NCBI RefSeq assembly: GCF_003014735.1
Contig: NZ_PYAX01000006.1
Span: 1-64,000, forward strand
Origin: Saccharothrix carnea
GTDB lineage: Bacteria > Actinomycetota > Actinomycetes > Mycobacteriales > Pseudonocardiaceae
Length of the DNA: 64,000 bases
Reading direction: 5' to 3'
Made by a program: the position numbers and the translations under genes. Below are positions 7,685-17,084 of the stretch, piece by piece; within the stretch, counting starts at the first letter, position 1; every line of letters starts with the position of its first letter. The notes below the pieces were generated by a model that made no database searches, was not told the origin of the DNA, and worked only from the letters and a program-made list of their open reading frames with translations.

Positions 7685-10600
7685 AGGGGCGGCGGCGGGA
7701 GGGGATGGCGGTCAGGGCGGTGAAGAGGGCGGCGGCGGCCTGGAGCATCAGGAGCAGTTCGCGCAGGGTCGAGGAGGCCTCGACGCGCACCTCCGAGGCC
7801 GTGGTGGGCACCGTCACGCCGACCAGGTGACCCCACGCGCGCACGATCGTCGTCTCACGGCCGTCCACCCACGCACGCCAGCCCGGCTCCTCCTCCGCCG
7901 CCAGCACCAGCAGCCGACCCTCGGGCCCCTCGGACACCCGCACGCCGACCTCCGGCGGAGCGGCTTCGACGGGGGCGATGCCCGGCGCGCCCAGCTCGAC
8001 CGGGGGGTTGCCGCCGGTCCGGGCCCGCCGCGCCAGCTCCGGTGACAGCAGCACGGCGTTGCCCGCCGCCAACTGCACCCGCAGCACCGGCCGCCCGTCC
8101 GACATCGCCGGCGTCACGGCCACCAGCTCGCCCACCGCCTCGCGCACCACCTGCGCCGTCTTCAGGTCCGGCGCCACCACGAACGCCACCCCCGACGCCG
8201 CCGCCTGCGCCAACGCCGTCCGCGCCGCCGACGCCGACCCGCCGGTCAGGTCGCGCGTCCACCGCTCCAACCTCGCGGTGGCCGTCGCGGCGGGCACCAG
8301 GTCGTCGTCACCGAACGCGGGCAGCCGCCCGGCCACCAGCCTCGTCGGCGTGCCCAGCACCAGCACCGAACGCCCGGTGGCCGGCAACTCCTGCGCCAAC
8401 GTCGACGGCAGCCGCGCACCGTCCGCCGTCAACGCGCCCGAGCGCAGCCCGACGAACCCGGCGCACGCCAGCCCGACCACCGACAGCACCCCGACCACCG
8501 ACACGACCCGGCGCACCGGCACCGTGCCGGCGTCCCGCCGGAACGCCGACAGCACCACCCACAGCAAGCCCCACCCGACCAGCACCAGCGGCCCACCGGT
8601 CCACCCGGGCGACGCGTCACCGCCGGGCAGCGGCGCCACCACCACGGTCCGCAGCACGATCACCGCGAACCCGCCGAGCACGACCACCGCCCAACCCGCC
8701 AGCATCGACCGCGACGGCCGCAGCACCGCCGCGACCAGCGCGAACCCGACCACCAGGAGCCCGACGAACGGCACCGAACCCGTCCCGCCCGGCCGCAGCG
8801 ACAGCAGGTCCACCAGCTCCACCGCGGGCGTCACCACGAACGCGCCCACCCCGTGCAGCACCACGGCCGGGTTCTGCAACACCACCGCCGGCCACGGCAG
8901 CAGCAGCGCCATCGGCAGCAGCACGACCATGAACAGCGACGCCACCCGCCGCCGACCGTCACCGTGCCGCCCGGGCACCACCACGAACCCGACCAGCGCC
9001 GCCAACGCCACCAGCCCGTGCACCAACGGCGAGAACGCGCCCACCGCCGCCAGCGCCAGCGCCGTCCCCGACGCCACCGGCAGCCACGACGCGCCCGCCC
9101 CACCCCGCAGGACCGCGGCCACCCCGGCGAACACCACCGGCGCCAGGACGTGCACCACGACGACGTCCAGCCTGCCCTGGCTCACCGCCGACGTCGCCGC
9201 CGGCAGCAACGCGTACGCCGCCGCCACCAAGGCCCGCACCGGCCGCCGCACGGGCATCCGCCGTGACGCCGCGTACGCCAGCAGCCCGGCCAACGGCGCG
9301 TCGCCGATGAACAGCAACGCCACCAGGGTGGCGGGCGACCCGACCAGCACGCCGACCGTCCCGAGCACCGCCAACGCCGCGGGTGCGGGCGCGGTCGTGC
9401 CACCGGCCACCGGGTGCCACGCGGCCAGGTAGGCCGACCACGTGCTCGCCAGGTCACCGACCGGCAGCAGCCGACCGCCGCTCAGGTCCAGCCCGATCCG
9501 CGACGCGTTGGCCAGGATCCCGACCACCGCCAGCCCCACGACCAGCAGCAACGGCGGTCCGAGCACCAGCGACCACAGCACGCGCGCCCGGTCGACCTCC
9601 ACGAACACCACACCGGGCGCACCGGGGGCGCGCGGCACGGGCGAAGGACGGGGACGCGGCGAGGGTCGCGGCCCGGGCGGCGCCTCCACCGGCACGGCCA
9701 CGACCGGCCGGCGCAACCCACCGGTCGCCCGCACGGGACGCCGCCGGGACAGCACACCGGCCGGCAGCGCCGAAGGTCCGACCACCGGACGCTCCACTTC
9801 GGACGGAAGCGCCCACGCGCCCGGCCGCGCGTCGTCCTCGGGCAGCCGCCCCAACGCCAGGTCCGCCTCGACGCGCCGCCGGACCAACGCCGCCGACGCA
9901 CCGCGGATCGCGTTGCGCAACCGGGTGATCCGGCTGGTGGACAAACCGCGCACGACCCCGTGCGCCGGTCGTTCGGCACGTCCCGCCAACAACCGCGCCC
10001 GCCCGCTCAGCAGGTACCGCAGGGCGCCGATCTCGGCCCGCGCGTCGGAAAACCGGCGCAGCAACAAAAAGCCAGAAGAACGCAAGAACGCGAGCACCGC
10101 GAACCGGGGCAGTCCCAGCACGAACGACAACGTCCCGCAGTTGAGCAGGAACGTGCGCAACCCGTGCGCCCGGTCCACACCGCGCAGGGCCGGCCCGGGA
10201 GGCGCCGCCGCCGCGTCCAACCTCCGCACGCCACGCCCCGCCGCACGCGCGTGGCGCAGCCGTGCCACCGGGACCGACAGCACCAGGTGCCCGGCGAGGT
10301 TGGCCCGCCAGCCGAAGTCGATGTCGTCGCGCAGCAGCGGCAGGGCGCGGTCGTAGCCGCCGAGTTCCTCCCACGCCGTGCGGCGGATCAGCGACCCGGC
10401 GGACGGCACCGCCAACGCCTCGGTGCTCTGCCGGAACGACCCGGCCAGCTCGACCCGGCCCATGCCGGTCTGCCGGTGGCCGGACGCGTCGGTCGACAGC
10501 GCCGCCTCCACCACGAGCCGCGGGTCGGTCCAGTCCAGGCTCAACGGCCCGAGCACGGCCGCGGACGGCGACACCTCCGCCGCGGTCAGCAACGCGGACA

Positions 10601-10952
10601 GGCAGTCCGGTTCGGGCGCGCAGTCGTCGTGCAGCAGCCACAGCCACGCGCCCGGATCGCCCCACCGCTGCACGGCGTGCTCGACGGCGGCGTGGACGGC
10701 CGCGCCGAAACCGGTGCCGCGGGGCAGCGTCAGCACACCGTCGATCACCCGATCGGGACCTTCGGAGGCGTCGGCGAGCACCTTCGCGGTGCCGTCCACG
10801 GAACCCGTGTCGACGGCGATCACGTGCCGCGGCCGCGGCTGCTGGCGGCGCAACGCGGACAGCGCCGTGCCCAGCCACCGGTCGCCGTCGTGGCACACCA
10901 GTACCGCCAGCACGGGCGCGGTGCGCAGCCGCGGAGTGGCCCCGCTCGTCAA
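7683..10952 (-). CDS. Large GT2-family membrane glycosyltransferase
   Basis: A 1,089-residue protein. Residues ~12-270 are a family 2 glycosyltransferase domain: VLAVLVCHDGDRWLGTALSAL, VIAVDTGSVDGTAK, then WLWLLHDDCAPEPDCLSALL with the metal-binding Asp pair, and later LRDDIDFGWRANLAGH. After a Pro/Arg-rich linker (~390-450) come a dozen or more hydrophobic segments (~455-870), then a soluble C-terminal region (~880-1060) and a last membrane helix. It probably builds or exports a cell-wall glycan on a lipid carrier; donor and acceptor are unknown. The TTG start at 10952 is preceded by AGGAG at a 6-nt spacing. It lies downstream of whiB on the same strand. Its stop codon lies in repeat A1. Confidence 0.85.
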   Translation of the reverse strand: MTSGATPRLRTAPVLAVLVCHDGDRWLGTALSALRRQQPRPRHVIAVDTGSVDGTAKVLADASEGPDRVIDGVLTLPRGTGFGAAVHAAVEHAVQRWGDPGAWLWLLHDDCAPEPDCLSALLTAAEVSPSAAVLGPLSLDWTDPRLVVEAALSTDASGHRQTGMGRVELAGSFRQSTEALAVPSAGSLIRRTAWEELGGYDRALPLLRDDIDFGWRANLAGHLVLSVPVARLRHARAAGRGVRRLDAAAAPPGPALRGVDRAHGLRTFLLNCGTLSFVLGLPRFAVLAFLRSSGFLLLRRFSDARAEIGALRYLLSGRARLLAGRAERPAHGVVRGLSTSRITRLRNAIRGASAALVRRRVEADLALGRLPEDDARPGAWALPSEVERPVVGPSALPAGVLSRRRPVRATGGLRRPVVAVPVEAPPGPRPSPRPRPSPVPRAPGAPGVVFVEVDRARVLWSLVLGPPLLLVVGLAVVGILANASRIGLDLSGGRLLPVGDLASTWSAYLAAWHPVAGGTTAPAPAALAVLGTVGVLVGSPATLVALLFIGDAPLAGLLAYAASRRMPVRRPVRALVAAAYALLPAATSAVSQGRLDVVVVHVLAPVVFAGVAAVLRGGAGASWLPVASGTALALAAVGAFSPLVHGLVALAALVGFVVVPGRHGDGRRRVASLFMVVLLPMALLLPWPAVVLQNPAVVLHGVGAFVVTPAVELVDLLSLRPGGTGSVPFVGLLVVGFALVAAVLRPSRSMLAGWAVVVLGGFAVIVLRTVVVAPLPGGDASPGWTGGPLVLVGWGLLWVVLSAFRRDAGTVPVRRVVSVVGVLSVVGLACAGFVGLRSGALTADGARLPSTLAQELPATGRSVLVLGTPTRLVAGRLPAFGDDDLVPAATATARLERWTRDLTGGSASAARTALAQAAASGVAFVVAPDLKTAQVVREAVGELVAVTPAMSDGRPVLRVQLAAGNAVLLSPELARRARTGGNPPVELGAPGIAPVEAAPPEVGVRVSEGPEGRLLVLAAEEEPGWRAWVDGRETTIVRAWGHLVGVTVPTTASEVRVEASSTLRELLLMLQAAAALFTALTAIPSRRRP

Positions 10953-11039
10953 GTGCCGCTCCTAGTTGCTCCGACTACGCCGTGGGACGACCACGGTAAG
11001 CCAGAGCACGGGCCGCGAGCGATCACCCGTGCGCATCCA

Positions 11040-11345
11040 TCACACGGCGCGCTTTTTGAGCTTCCTCCGCTCACGCTCGGACAGCCCGCCCCAAATGCCG
11101 AAGCGCTCGTCGTGCTGCAGGGCGTACTCCAGGCATTCGGAGCGCACCTCACAACCGAGGCAGATCCGCTTGGCCTCCCTGGTCGAGCCGCCCTTCTCCG
11201 GGAAGAACGCCTCCGGGTCGGTCTGCGCGCACAGGGCGCGCTCCTGCCAGTCCTGCTCATCGGCCGCGTCGAACAGGTCGAGTACGACCGGCTCCGGTGC
11301 CGGGACGTCCCCGTCCACGATGCGACCCCCGTCGAATTCCTGCAT
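11040..11345 (-). CDS. whiB2: WhiB-family iron-sulfur regulator (WhiB2/WhmD type)
   Basis: A 101-residue WhiB-like protein. Four cysteines that bind a [4Fe-4S] cluster are at C39, C62, C65 and C71 (ALCAQTDP, then ICLGCEVRSEC), followed by the G[IV]WGG turn at 83-87 and the basic DNA-contact tail RERRKLKKRAV. The position beside fbiA and the mannose operon equals M. tuberculosis Rv3260c (WhiB2), a septation regulator; WhiB proteins act by binding region 4 of the primary sigma factor. The ATG at 11345 is chosen because a GAGGAGG ribosome site precedes it; an upstream frame extension to 11405 lacks one. The large GT gene lies 87 nt downstream on the same strand. Confidence 0.93.
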   Translation of the reverse strand: MQEFDGGRIVDGDVPAPEPVVLDLFDAADEQDWQERALCAQTDPEAFFPEKGGSTREAKRICLGCEVRSECLEYALQHDERFGIWGGLSERERRKLKKRAV

Positions 11346-11613
11346 AGTCCGCCTCCTCGCCTTCCGCTCTCCCCGGTTGGCGGACACCACTCGCCGTCCC
11401 CACAACGACGAATGACACCGATGTGATTACACCTGTGTCACAACACGCGGTCAAGCGGAGTCCACAGGACGGGGGATATTCCCGCGGATGGTGCGAAAAG
11501 CCTTGACTAGCAGCACAGACGGTGATTGAGGAGGTGCTCGCAGCGATAATGGCTGCGCGGATGGCCTATCGGACGCCTGTGAAGCACCGGCGCGGGGACG
11601 TCACACTGGTGGG

Positions 11614-12366
11614 GTGAAGCGATCAGCGGTGCGTCCGAGTCCACTGTTCCTCAGCCTGCTCGCGGTGACGGTGGCAGGCGCCGTGCTGACCCTGTTCGAC
11701 GACTCCACCGCCGCGCTGACCGCCGGCACGGTGCTGTTCGTGCTCGGCGGCTGGGCGGTTTCGCTGTGCCTGCACGAGTTCGGTCACGCGATCGTGGCCT
11801 ACCGCGGCGGCGACTACGCCGTGCAGGCCAAGGGGTACCTGACCCTCGACATCCGGCGCTACACCGACCCGGTGTTCAGCATCGTGCTGCCGTTGGTGCT
11901 GCTGGCGTTCGGCGGCATCCCGCTGCCCGGCGGCGCGGTGTGGATCAACCACCACGCCTTGCGCGACAAGCGGGTCGAGTCGATGGTGTCGTTGGCCGGA
12001 CCGCTGAGCAACCTGGTGCTGGGCATCCTGCTGTCGCTGTCGGTGATCCTTTTCACGCCGCCGGCGGGTTTGGCCGCCGCTCTGTCCTACCTGGCGGCCG
12101 TGCAGATCCTCGCGTTCGTGCTCAACATCCTCCCGATCCCGGGCCTGGACGGGTGGGGCGCGATCGAGCCGTACATGTCGTACTCGGCGCGGCAGTTCGG
12201 CGCGAAGGCGCGGATGTGGGCGCCGTTCGTGCTCTTCGCGGTGCTGATCGGGTTCCCGACCATCGGCCGGCTGTTCTTCGAGGCCGGGTACGGCGTGTTC
12301 GAGTTGATCGGCGGCGACCGGTGGCTGGCGGCGGACGGGCAGGGCACCTTCCTGTTCTGGCGCTGA
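11614..12366 (+). CDS. Site-2 protease family (M50) membrane metalloprotease
   Basis: A 250-residue integral membrane protein of the M50/S2P class, which cleaves membrane segments of substrates, often anti-sigma factors. Zinc motif HEFGH (CLHEFGHAIVAYRGGDY) is in the second helix and the third ligand lies in NILPIPGLDGWGAIEP. About six hydrophobic segments surround them, and no PDZ or CBS domain is visible, so this is a minimal S2P of the Rip3-like layout without regulatory domains. The GTG start is at 11614. It diverges from whiB2 with a 268-nt gap and is followed 24 nt later by fbiA. The substrate is unknown; the fused sigma/anti-sigma protein at 45410 is one membrane-anchored candidate, by speculation only. 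Confidence 0.88.
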   Translation: MKRSAVRPSPLFLSLLAVTVAGAVLTLFDDSTAALTAGTVLFVLGGWAVSLCLHEFGHAIVAYRGGDYAVQAKGYLTLDIRRYTDPVFSIVLPLVLLAFGGIPLPGGAVWINHHALRDKRVESMVSLAGPLSNLVLGILLSLSVILFTPPAGLAAALSYLAAVQILAFVLNILPIPGLDGWGAIEPYMSYSARQFGAKARMWAPFVLFAVLIGFPTIGRLFFEAGYGVFELIGGDRWLAADGQGTFLFWR

Positions 12367-12390
12367 GCGCCGGTGGGAGGATGGCGACTC

Positions 12391-13356
12391 GTGAAGGTCG
12401 TCGTACTGGTTGGCGGGGTTGGCGGGGCGCGGTTCCTGGTCGGGCTGAAGAGCCTGCTGACCGGTCCGGAGCACGAGATCACCGCCGTGGTGAACACGGG
12501 TGACGACGTGTGGATGCACGGGTTGCGGATCTGCCCCGACCTGGACACCTGCATGTACACCCTCGGTGACGGGATCGACTCCGAGCGCGGGTGGGGGCGC
12601 GCGGGCGAGACGTGGTCGGTCAAGGAGGAGCTGACCGCCTACGGCGCCGACCCGACGTGGTTCGGGCTGGGCGACCGGGACATCGCCACGCACCTGGTGC
12701 GGACCCGGATGCTGCGCGCGGGCTACCCGCTGTCGGCCGTGACGGAGGCGTTGTGCCACCGGTGGGAGCCGGGCGTGCGGCTGCTGCCCATGTCGGACGA
12801 CCGGGTGGAGACGCACGTCGTCGTGACGACCGAGGAGGGCGAGAAGGCCATCCACTTCCAGGAGTGGTGGGTCAAGCACCGGGCCGGGCTGCCCGCGCGG
12901 TCGTTCGCGTCGGTCGGGGTGGAGACGGCGACGCCCGCTCCCGGCGTGCTCGACGCGGTGCGCGACGCGGACGCGGTGCTGATCGCGCCGTCGAACCCGG
13001 TGGTGAGCGTGAACACGATCCTGGGCGTGCCGGGGGTGCGTGACGCGTTGCGCAAGACCGAGGCGGGCGTGGTGGGGCTGTCGCCGATCATCGGCGGCAA
13101 GCCGCTGCGCGGGATGGCGGACGCGTGCCTGTCGGCGATCGGCGTGGAGACCTCCGCCGAGGCGGTCGGCCGGTACTACGGGTCGCGCAAGACCACCGAC
13201 AAGGGCGTGCTGGACGGCTGGCTCGTGCACACCGGTGACCGCTCGGACGTGCCCGGGGTCGCGGTGCGCGCGGTGCCGCTGTTGATGTCCGATGTGGACG
13301 CCACGGCCGCGATGGCGCGGGCGGCGCTGGAACTGGCCGGTGTCGACGTTGGCTGA
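12391..13356 (+). CDS. fbiA: 2-phospho-L-lactate (phosphoenolpyruvyl) transferase
   Basis: FbiA/CofD joins the activated phospholactyl or phosphoenolpyruvyl-guanosine diphosphate donor to the deazaflavin FO, the penultimate stage of F420 assembly. The 321-residue protein starts [19 protein letters not shown], the nucleotide-binding loop of the family, and contains [35 protein letters not shown] and [15 protein letters not shown], all standard CofD segments. GTG 12391 is chosen because the signature begins there; a reading six codons longer exists. The gene overlaps fbiB by 17 nt. Counterpart of M. tuberculosis Rv3261. Confidence 0.95.
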   Translation: MKVVVLVGGVGGARFLVGLKSLLTGPEHEITAVVNTGDDVWMHGLRICPDLDTCMYTLGDGIDSERGWGRAGETWSVKEELTAYGADPTWFGLGDRDIATHLVRTRMLRAGYPLSAVTEALCHRWEPGVRLLPMSDDRVETHVVVTTEEGEKAIHFQEWWVKHRAGLPARSFASVGVETATPAPGVLDAVRDADAVLIAPSNPVVSVNTILGVPGVRDALRKTEAGVVGLSPIIGGKPLRGMADACLSAIGVETSAEAVGRYYGSRKTTDKGVLDGWLVHTGDRSDVPGVAVRAVPLLMSDVDATAAMARAALELAGVDVG

Positions 13357-14683
13357 CCACGCGGCCGGATCGCCGATCACCGTGCTGCCGGTGACCGGGC
13401 TGCCGGAGTTCCGGCCCGGTGACGACCTGGCGGCCGCCATCGCCGCGGCCGCGCCTTGGCTGGCCGATGGCGACATCGTGGTCGTGACGTCCAAGGCGTT
13501 GTCCAAAGTGGAAGGTCGGCTGGTGCCGGTGCCCGCCGACCCCGAGGCGCGCGACGCCGTGCGGCGGCAGTGGGTCGAGGCCGAGTCGGTGCGCGTGCTG
13601 GCGCGGCGCGGGCGGACGTTGATCACCGAGAACAAGCTGGGCATCGTGCAGGCGGCGTCCGGTGTGGACGCGTCGAACGTCAACGGCGACGAGATCGCGT
13701 TGCTGCCGGTGGACCCGGACGGATCGGCGGCGGCGATGCGGGCGGCGTTGGCGGCGGCGTTGGGCGTGTCGGTGGCGGTCGTGGTGACCGACACGATGGG
13801 CCGGGCGTGGCGGGTGGGCCAGACCGACGCCGCGATCGGGTCGTCCGGGCTGGCCGTGCTGCACCGGTACGCGGGCTCGGTGGACCGCTACGGCAACCCG
13901 TTGGTGGTGACCGAGGTGGCGGTGGCCGACGAGATCGCGGCGGCGGCCGACCTGGTGAAGGGCAAGCTGGGCGCGGTGCCGGTGGCGGTGGTGCGCGGGT
14001 TGCCGTTCGCGGACGACGGTTCCACGGCCCGTGACCTGGCCCGGCCGGTGGCCGAGGACCTGTTCCGGCTCGGGACGGCGGAAGCGGTCGCGCAGGGGCG
14101 GGCCGAGGCGGTGTTGCTGCGCCGTTCGGTGCGGGCTTTCTCGTCGGCGCCGGTGTCCGTGGACGCCGTGCGGCGGGCCGTGGCGGCGGCGTTGACCGCG
14201 CCCGCGCCGCACCACACGCGGCCGGTGCGGTTCGTGCGGCTGTCCGGGCGGCGGGACGTGCTGCTGGACGCGATGGCCGACCGGTGGCGGGCGGACCTGC
14301 GCGGTGACGGGTTGGCGGAGGAGCAGGTCGCGGCCCGGGTCGGCCGGGGTGACTTCCTGCGGAACGCGCCGGAGATCGTCGTGCCGTTCCTGGTGCGTGA
14401 CGGTGCGCACGCGTACCCGGACCCGCGCCGGGCGGAGGCCGAGCGGACGATGTTCACGATCTCGGGCGGTGCGGCGGTGCAGGGGCTGCTGGTGGCGTTG
14501 GCCGCCGAGGGCCTCGGGTCGTGCTGGGTGTCGTCCACGATCTTCTGCGCGGACGTGGTGCGTGACGTGCTGGGGCTGCCGGCCGCCTGGGAACCGTTGG
14601 GCGCGGTGGCGATCGGGCACCCGGAGGCGGAGCTGACGCCGCGGCCGTTGCCCGAGGCGGACGAGAGGTTCCTGGAGCTGTGA
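13340..14683 (+). CDS. fbiB: F420:L-glutamate ligase / dehydro-F420 reductase
   Basis: A 447-residue bifunctional enzyme. The N-terminal ~245 residues are a CofE-type ligase adding gamma-linked glutamates to F420-0 ([55 protein letters not shown]). The C-terminal ~190 residues are an FMN-binding nitroreductase-fold domain ([20 protein letters not shown], then [14 protein letters not shown]) that reduces the dehydro intermediate. This two-domain form is typical of mycobacteria and relatives. GTG 13340 overlaps fbiA by 17 nt; a TTG at 13349 is an alternative. The stop overlaps the following Nudix gene by 4 nt. Counterpart of M. tuberculosis Rv3262. Confidence 0.95.
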   Translation: MSTLADHAAGSPITVLPVTGLPEFRPGDDLAAAIAAAAPWLADGDIVVVTSKALSKVEGRLVPVPADPEARDAVRRQWVEAESVRVLARRGRTLITENKLGIVQAASGVDASNVNGDEIALLPVDPDGSAAAMRAALAAALGVSVAVVVTDTMGRAWRVGQTDAAIGSSGLAVLHRYAGSVDRYGNPLVVTEVAVADEIAAAADLVKGKLGAVPVAVVRGLPFADDGSTARDLARPVAEDLFRLGTAEAVAQGRAEAVLLRRSVRAFSSAPVSVDAVRRAVAAALTAPAPHHTRPVRFVRLSGRRDVLLDAMADRWRADLRGDGLAEEQVAARVGRGDFLRNAPEIVVPFLVRDGAHAYPDPRRAEAERTMFTISGGAAVQGLLVALAAEGLGSCWVSSTIFCADVVRDVLGLPAAWEPLGAVAIGHPEAELTPRPLPEADERFLEL

Positions 14684-15225
14684 GCCACTCGGCGTTGCAC
14701 GCGGACGCGGTGGCGACGTTGGGCGCCTGGCGTCCGGCGGACCCGGCGCAGGAGTCGCTGCGGCAGGCTTACCTGGGGTTCCTGGCGGCCCGGGAGGACG
14801 CGTGCCTGCGGTCGTGCGAGCCGGGGCACCTCACCGCGTCGGCGCTGGTCGTGGACGCTTCCGGGGAGCGCACGCTGCTGACGCTGCACCCGCGGGTGGG
14901 CCGTTGGCTGCAGTTGGGCGGGCACTGCGAGGCGTCCGACACGACGCTGGCCGGTGCGGCGCTGCGTGAGGCGACGGAGGAGTCGGGAATCGGCGACCTG
15001 CGCATCTCCCCCGTCCCGGTCCACCTGGACGTCCACCCGATCACGTGCTCACTGGGCAAGCCGACCCGTCACTTCGACGTCCGCTTCCTGGTCCGCGCCC
15101 CGCTCGACGCCGAACCGTCCCGCAGCTCGGAGTCCCTCGACCTGGCCTGGTGGCCCCTGTCCGCCCTACCACCCGACGTCGACGACCTGCACCCCCTGAT
15201 CGCCGCCACCACCCCCCACCTCTAA
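14680..15225 (+). CDS. Nudix hydrolase
   Basis: A 181-residue Nudix protein. The box G-x5-E-x7-R-E-x2-E-E-x-G is intact in [25 protein letters not shown] (residues ~88-110), and the flanking strands [21 protein letters not shown] and [13 protein letters not shown] fit the fold. Nudix enzymes hydrolyse nucleoside diphosphates linked to another group; the substrate is unknown. A GTGA overlap (14680-14683) couples it to fbiB, so a housekeeping role near F420 or GTP-derived intermediates is possible, but this is inference from position only. The family A2 repeat starts 5 nt after the stop. Confidence 0.88.
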   Translation: MSHSALHADAVATLGAWRPADPAQESLRQAYLGFLAAREDACLRSCEPGHLTASALVVDASGERTLLTLHPRVGRWLQLGGHCEASDTTLAGAALREATEESGIGDLRISPVPVHLDVHPITCSLGKPTRHFDVRFLVRAPLDAEPSRSSESLDLAWWPLSALPPDVDDLHPLIAATTPHL

Positions 15226-15230
15226 CCCCC

Positions 15231-15441
15231 GCGCGAGAGTCGTACCTCCAGCGCGCGTGAGTCCAACGCTCAGCGGCCGAGAGTCCAACGTTCACGACAC
15301 CTGAATTCAACGCTCAGCCACGTGCCGCTCGTCGTGAGCGTTGAACTCGGGGTGCGCGAACGTTGGACTCTCGCGCGCTGAACGTTGGACTCACGCGCCG
15401 CGAAGGTACGACTCTCGGGCGCTGAGCGTTGGACTCTCGCG
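15231..15441. repeat. Family A 22-nt unit array, site A2 (divergent arms)
   Basis: About nine units with 22-nt period. The left arm, in minus orientation, has boundaries near 15231, 15249, 15271, 15293 and 15315. After a short centre the right arm, in plus orientation, starts near 15336 (GAGCGTTGAACTCGGGG) and continues at 15358, 15380, 15402 and 15424 (cores such as GAACGTTGGACTCTCGCG). Unlike A1, the outer-type units face the centre, so the arms diverge. It fills the gap between the Nudix gene stop (15225) and the convergent small gene stop (15445), and may terminate transcription both ways. Confidence 0.82.
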
Positions 15442-15444
15442 GTG

Positions 15445-15837
15445 TCAGGAGTCGCCGTTGAGGCGTTGGGAGAGGCCCGGGGGGTGTTGGGGTTGGCCGC
15501 CGGAGAGGCGTTGGGACAGGGTCGGGCGGGAGCTCGGGACCTGTTGGACGGTCGGGACCGGGCCCGGGGCCACGCGCTGTTCCGGTTCGAGGGCGGGCGC
15601 GGCGGGTGGTGGGGGCGGGGGTGGCGGCGCGGGTTGACCTGCGGCTACGTGCGCGGCCAGCACCATGGTCGAGTCCGGGTCGCCGCCACGCGGGTCGACC
15701 GCGTTGACCATGGCGCGCGGGATCTGCTGGGTCGCCGACGAGTCCATGGGCGACGTCATGTTGTCCGGCGTCACGACGTGGATGCCACGTGCACGAGCAC
15801 GGGCCAGCGCCGCGTCGGCCCGAGCGCGGGGGTCCAT
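15445..15837 (-). CDS. Hypothetical protein with proline-rich tail
   Basis: A 130-residue protein I do not recognise. The N-terminal ~60 residues are well-formed and soluble-looking: an Ala/Arg helix (RARADAALARARARG) followed by IHVVTPDNMTSPMDSSATQQ, with a run of hydrophobic residues near MVLAAHVAAG. The C-terminal half is disordered, with an eight-proline stretch and Gln/Ser/Pro residues ending in two SQRL motifs. ATG 15837 has AGGAGA eight bases upstream. It diverges from manC with a 156-nt gap that must hold both promoters. A structural or signalling adaptor role would fit the tail but is a guess. Confidence 0.6.
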   Translation of the reverse strand: MDPRARADAALARARARGIHVVTPDNMTSPMDSSATQQIPRAMVNAVDPRGGDPDSTMVLAAHVAAGQPAPPPPPPPPAAPALEPEQRVAPGPVPTVQQVPSSRPTLSQRLSGGQPQHPPGLSQRLNGDS

Positions 15838-15993
15838 CCGGATCTCTCCTGCGTGTGCCTTGGGCCGGCTGGTTAACGCCGGCGTGCCGATCGGTGACGC
15901 TCGTCGACACGGACCACCGCCCGTGCCGCCGGAGTGCTCATGCCAGAGTATTCGCAAACTACGGGTGGAAGTAAGCGGAGGAGGAAAAACGGC

Positions 15994-17070
15994 ATGTCGG
16001 AGCTGCAAGGCGCCGAGGCGGTGGTTCTGGTCGGGGGCAAGGGAACCCGACTTCGACCACTGACCCTGTCCGCGCCCAAGCCCATGCTGCCGACCGCCGG
16101 GGTGCCGTTCCTCACCCACTTGCTGTCGCGGATCCGGGAAGCCGGCATGACCCACGTCGTGCTGGGCACGTCCTACAAGGCCGAGGTCTTCCAGGAGCAC
16201 TTCGGTGACGGCACGGCGCTCGGCCTGGAGCTGGAGTACGTGGTCGAGGACGTGCCGCTGGACACGGCGGGCGCGATCCGCAACGTCGCCCACAAGCTGC
16301 GCGAACGCGACGTGGTGGTGTTCAACGGCGACATCCTGTCGGGGGTCGACCTGCGTGCCGTGGTCGACACGCACCGCAAGGCCGAGGCCGACGTGACGCT
16401 GCACCTGGTCCAGGTGGACGACCCGCGCCGGTTCGGCTGCGTCCCGACCGACGAGAACGGCCGCGTCACGGCGTTCCTGGAGAAGACGGAGAACCCTCCG
16501 ACGAACCAGATCAACGCGGGCTGCTATGTGTTCCGGCGCGAGGTGATCGAGGGCATTCCCGCAGGTCGGCCGGTGTCGGTGGAACGGGAGACGTTCCCGG
16601 GGCTGCTGGCGGCGGGTGCCCGCGTGCAGGGTTACGTCGACGCGTCGTACTGGCTGGACCTGGGCACGCCCGCCGCGTTCGTGCAGGGTTCGGCGGACCT
16701 GGTGCGCGGGATCGCGCCGACGGCCGCGCTGGCGCTGCGAGGTGAGGCGGTGATCCTCGACGGCGCGTCGGTGGACGAGAACGCCGTGGTCAAGGGCGGC
16801 GCGACGGTCGGCGCGAACTGCACGGTCGCGGCCGGCGCGGTGGTGGACGGCTCGGTGCTGTTCGACGGCGCGGTGGTCGGCGAGGGCGCCCGGGTCGAGC
16901 GCAGCGTGCTCGGGGCGAACTCGCTGGTGCAGGCCGGTGCGGTCGTGTCGGACGCGGTGATCGGTGACAACGCGGTCGTCGGCGCGCGGTGCGAGCTGAT
17001 CAACGGCGCCAGGGTGTGGCCGGGGGTCGTGCTGCCGGAGGGCGGTGTGCGGTTCTCCGCCGATGTGTAG
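15994..17070 (+). CDS. manC: Mannose-1-phosphate guanylyltransferase / NDP-sugar pyrophosphorylase
   Basis: A 358-residue nucleotidyltransferase that would form GDP-mannose from mannose-1-phosphate and GTP. The N-terminal catalytic domain has the signature AVVLVGGKGTRLRPLTLSAPKPMLP, the metal-binding Asp in VVVFNGDILSG, and EKTENPPTNQINAGCYVF. The C-terminal ~110 residues are a left-handed beta-helix with hexapeptide repeats (VVKGGATVGANCTVAAGAVV...), as in oligomeric pyrophosphorylases. ATG 15994 has a very strong GGAGGAGG site. The position equals M. tuberculosis Rv3264c, assigned as GDP-mannose pyrophosphorylase; a different NDP-sugar product cannot be excluded from sequence alone. Confidence 0.9.
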   Translation: MSELQGAEAVVLVGGKGTRLRPLTLSAPKPMLPTAGVPFLTHLLSRIREAGMTHVVLGTSYKAEVFQEHFGDGTALGLELEYVVEDVPLDTAGAIRNVAHKLRERDVVVFNGDILSGVDLRAVVDTHRKAEADVTLHLVQVDDPRRFGCVPTDENGRVTAFLEKTENPPTNQINAGCYVFRREVIEGIPAGRPVSVERETFPGLLAAGARVQGYVDASYWLDLGTPAAFVQGSADLVRGIAPTAALALRGEAVILDGASVDENAVVKGGATVGANCTVAAGAVVDGSVLFDGAVVGEGARVERSVLGANSLVQAGAVVSDAVIGDNAVVGARCELINGARVWPGVVLPEGGVRFSADV

Positions 17071-17084
17071 AGGTCTGATGGTCA

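Noticed and set aside
7570-7830. Short frames starting MNSG at several repeat sites (7570, 15341, 63595)
   Set aside because: They arise because the repeat outer unit reads TTGAACTCGGGG; the 22-nt period shifts frame, so they are not a protein family.
11623-13794. Long minus-strand frame opposite the site-2 protease and fbiA
   Set aside because: His/Arg/Gln-rich shadow covering several real plus-strand genes.
15231-15441. CRISPR array
   Set aside because: Units of ~22 nt abut without spacers and occur in both orientations; no cas genes.
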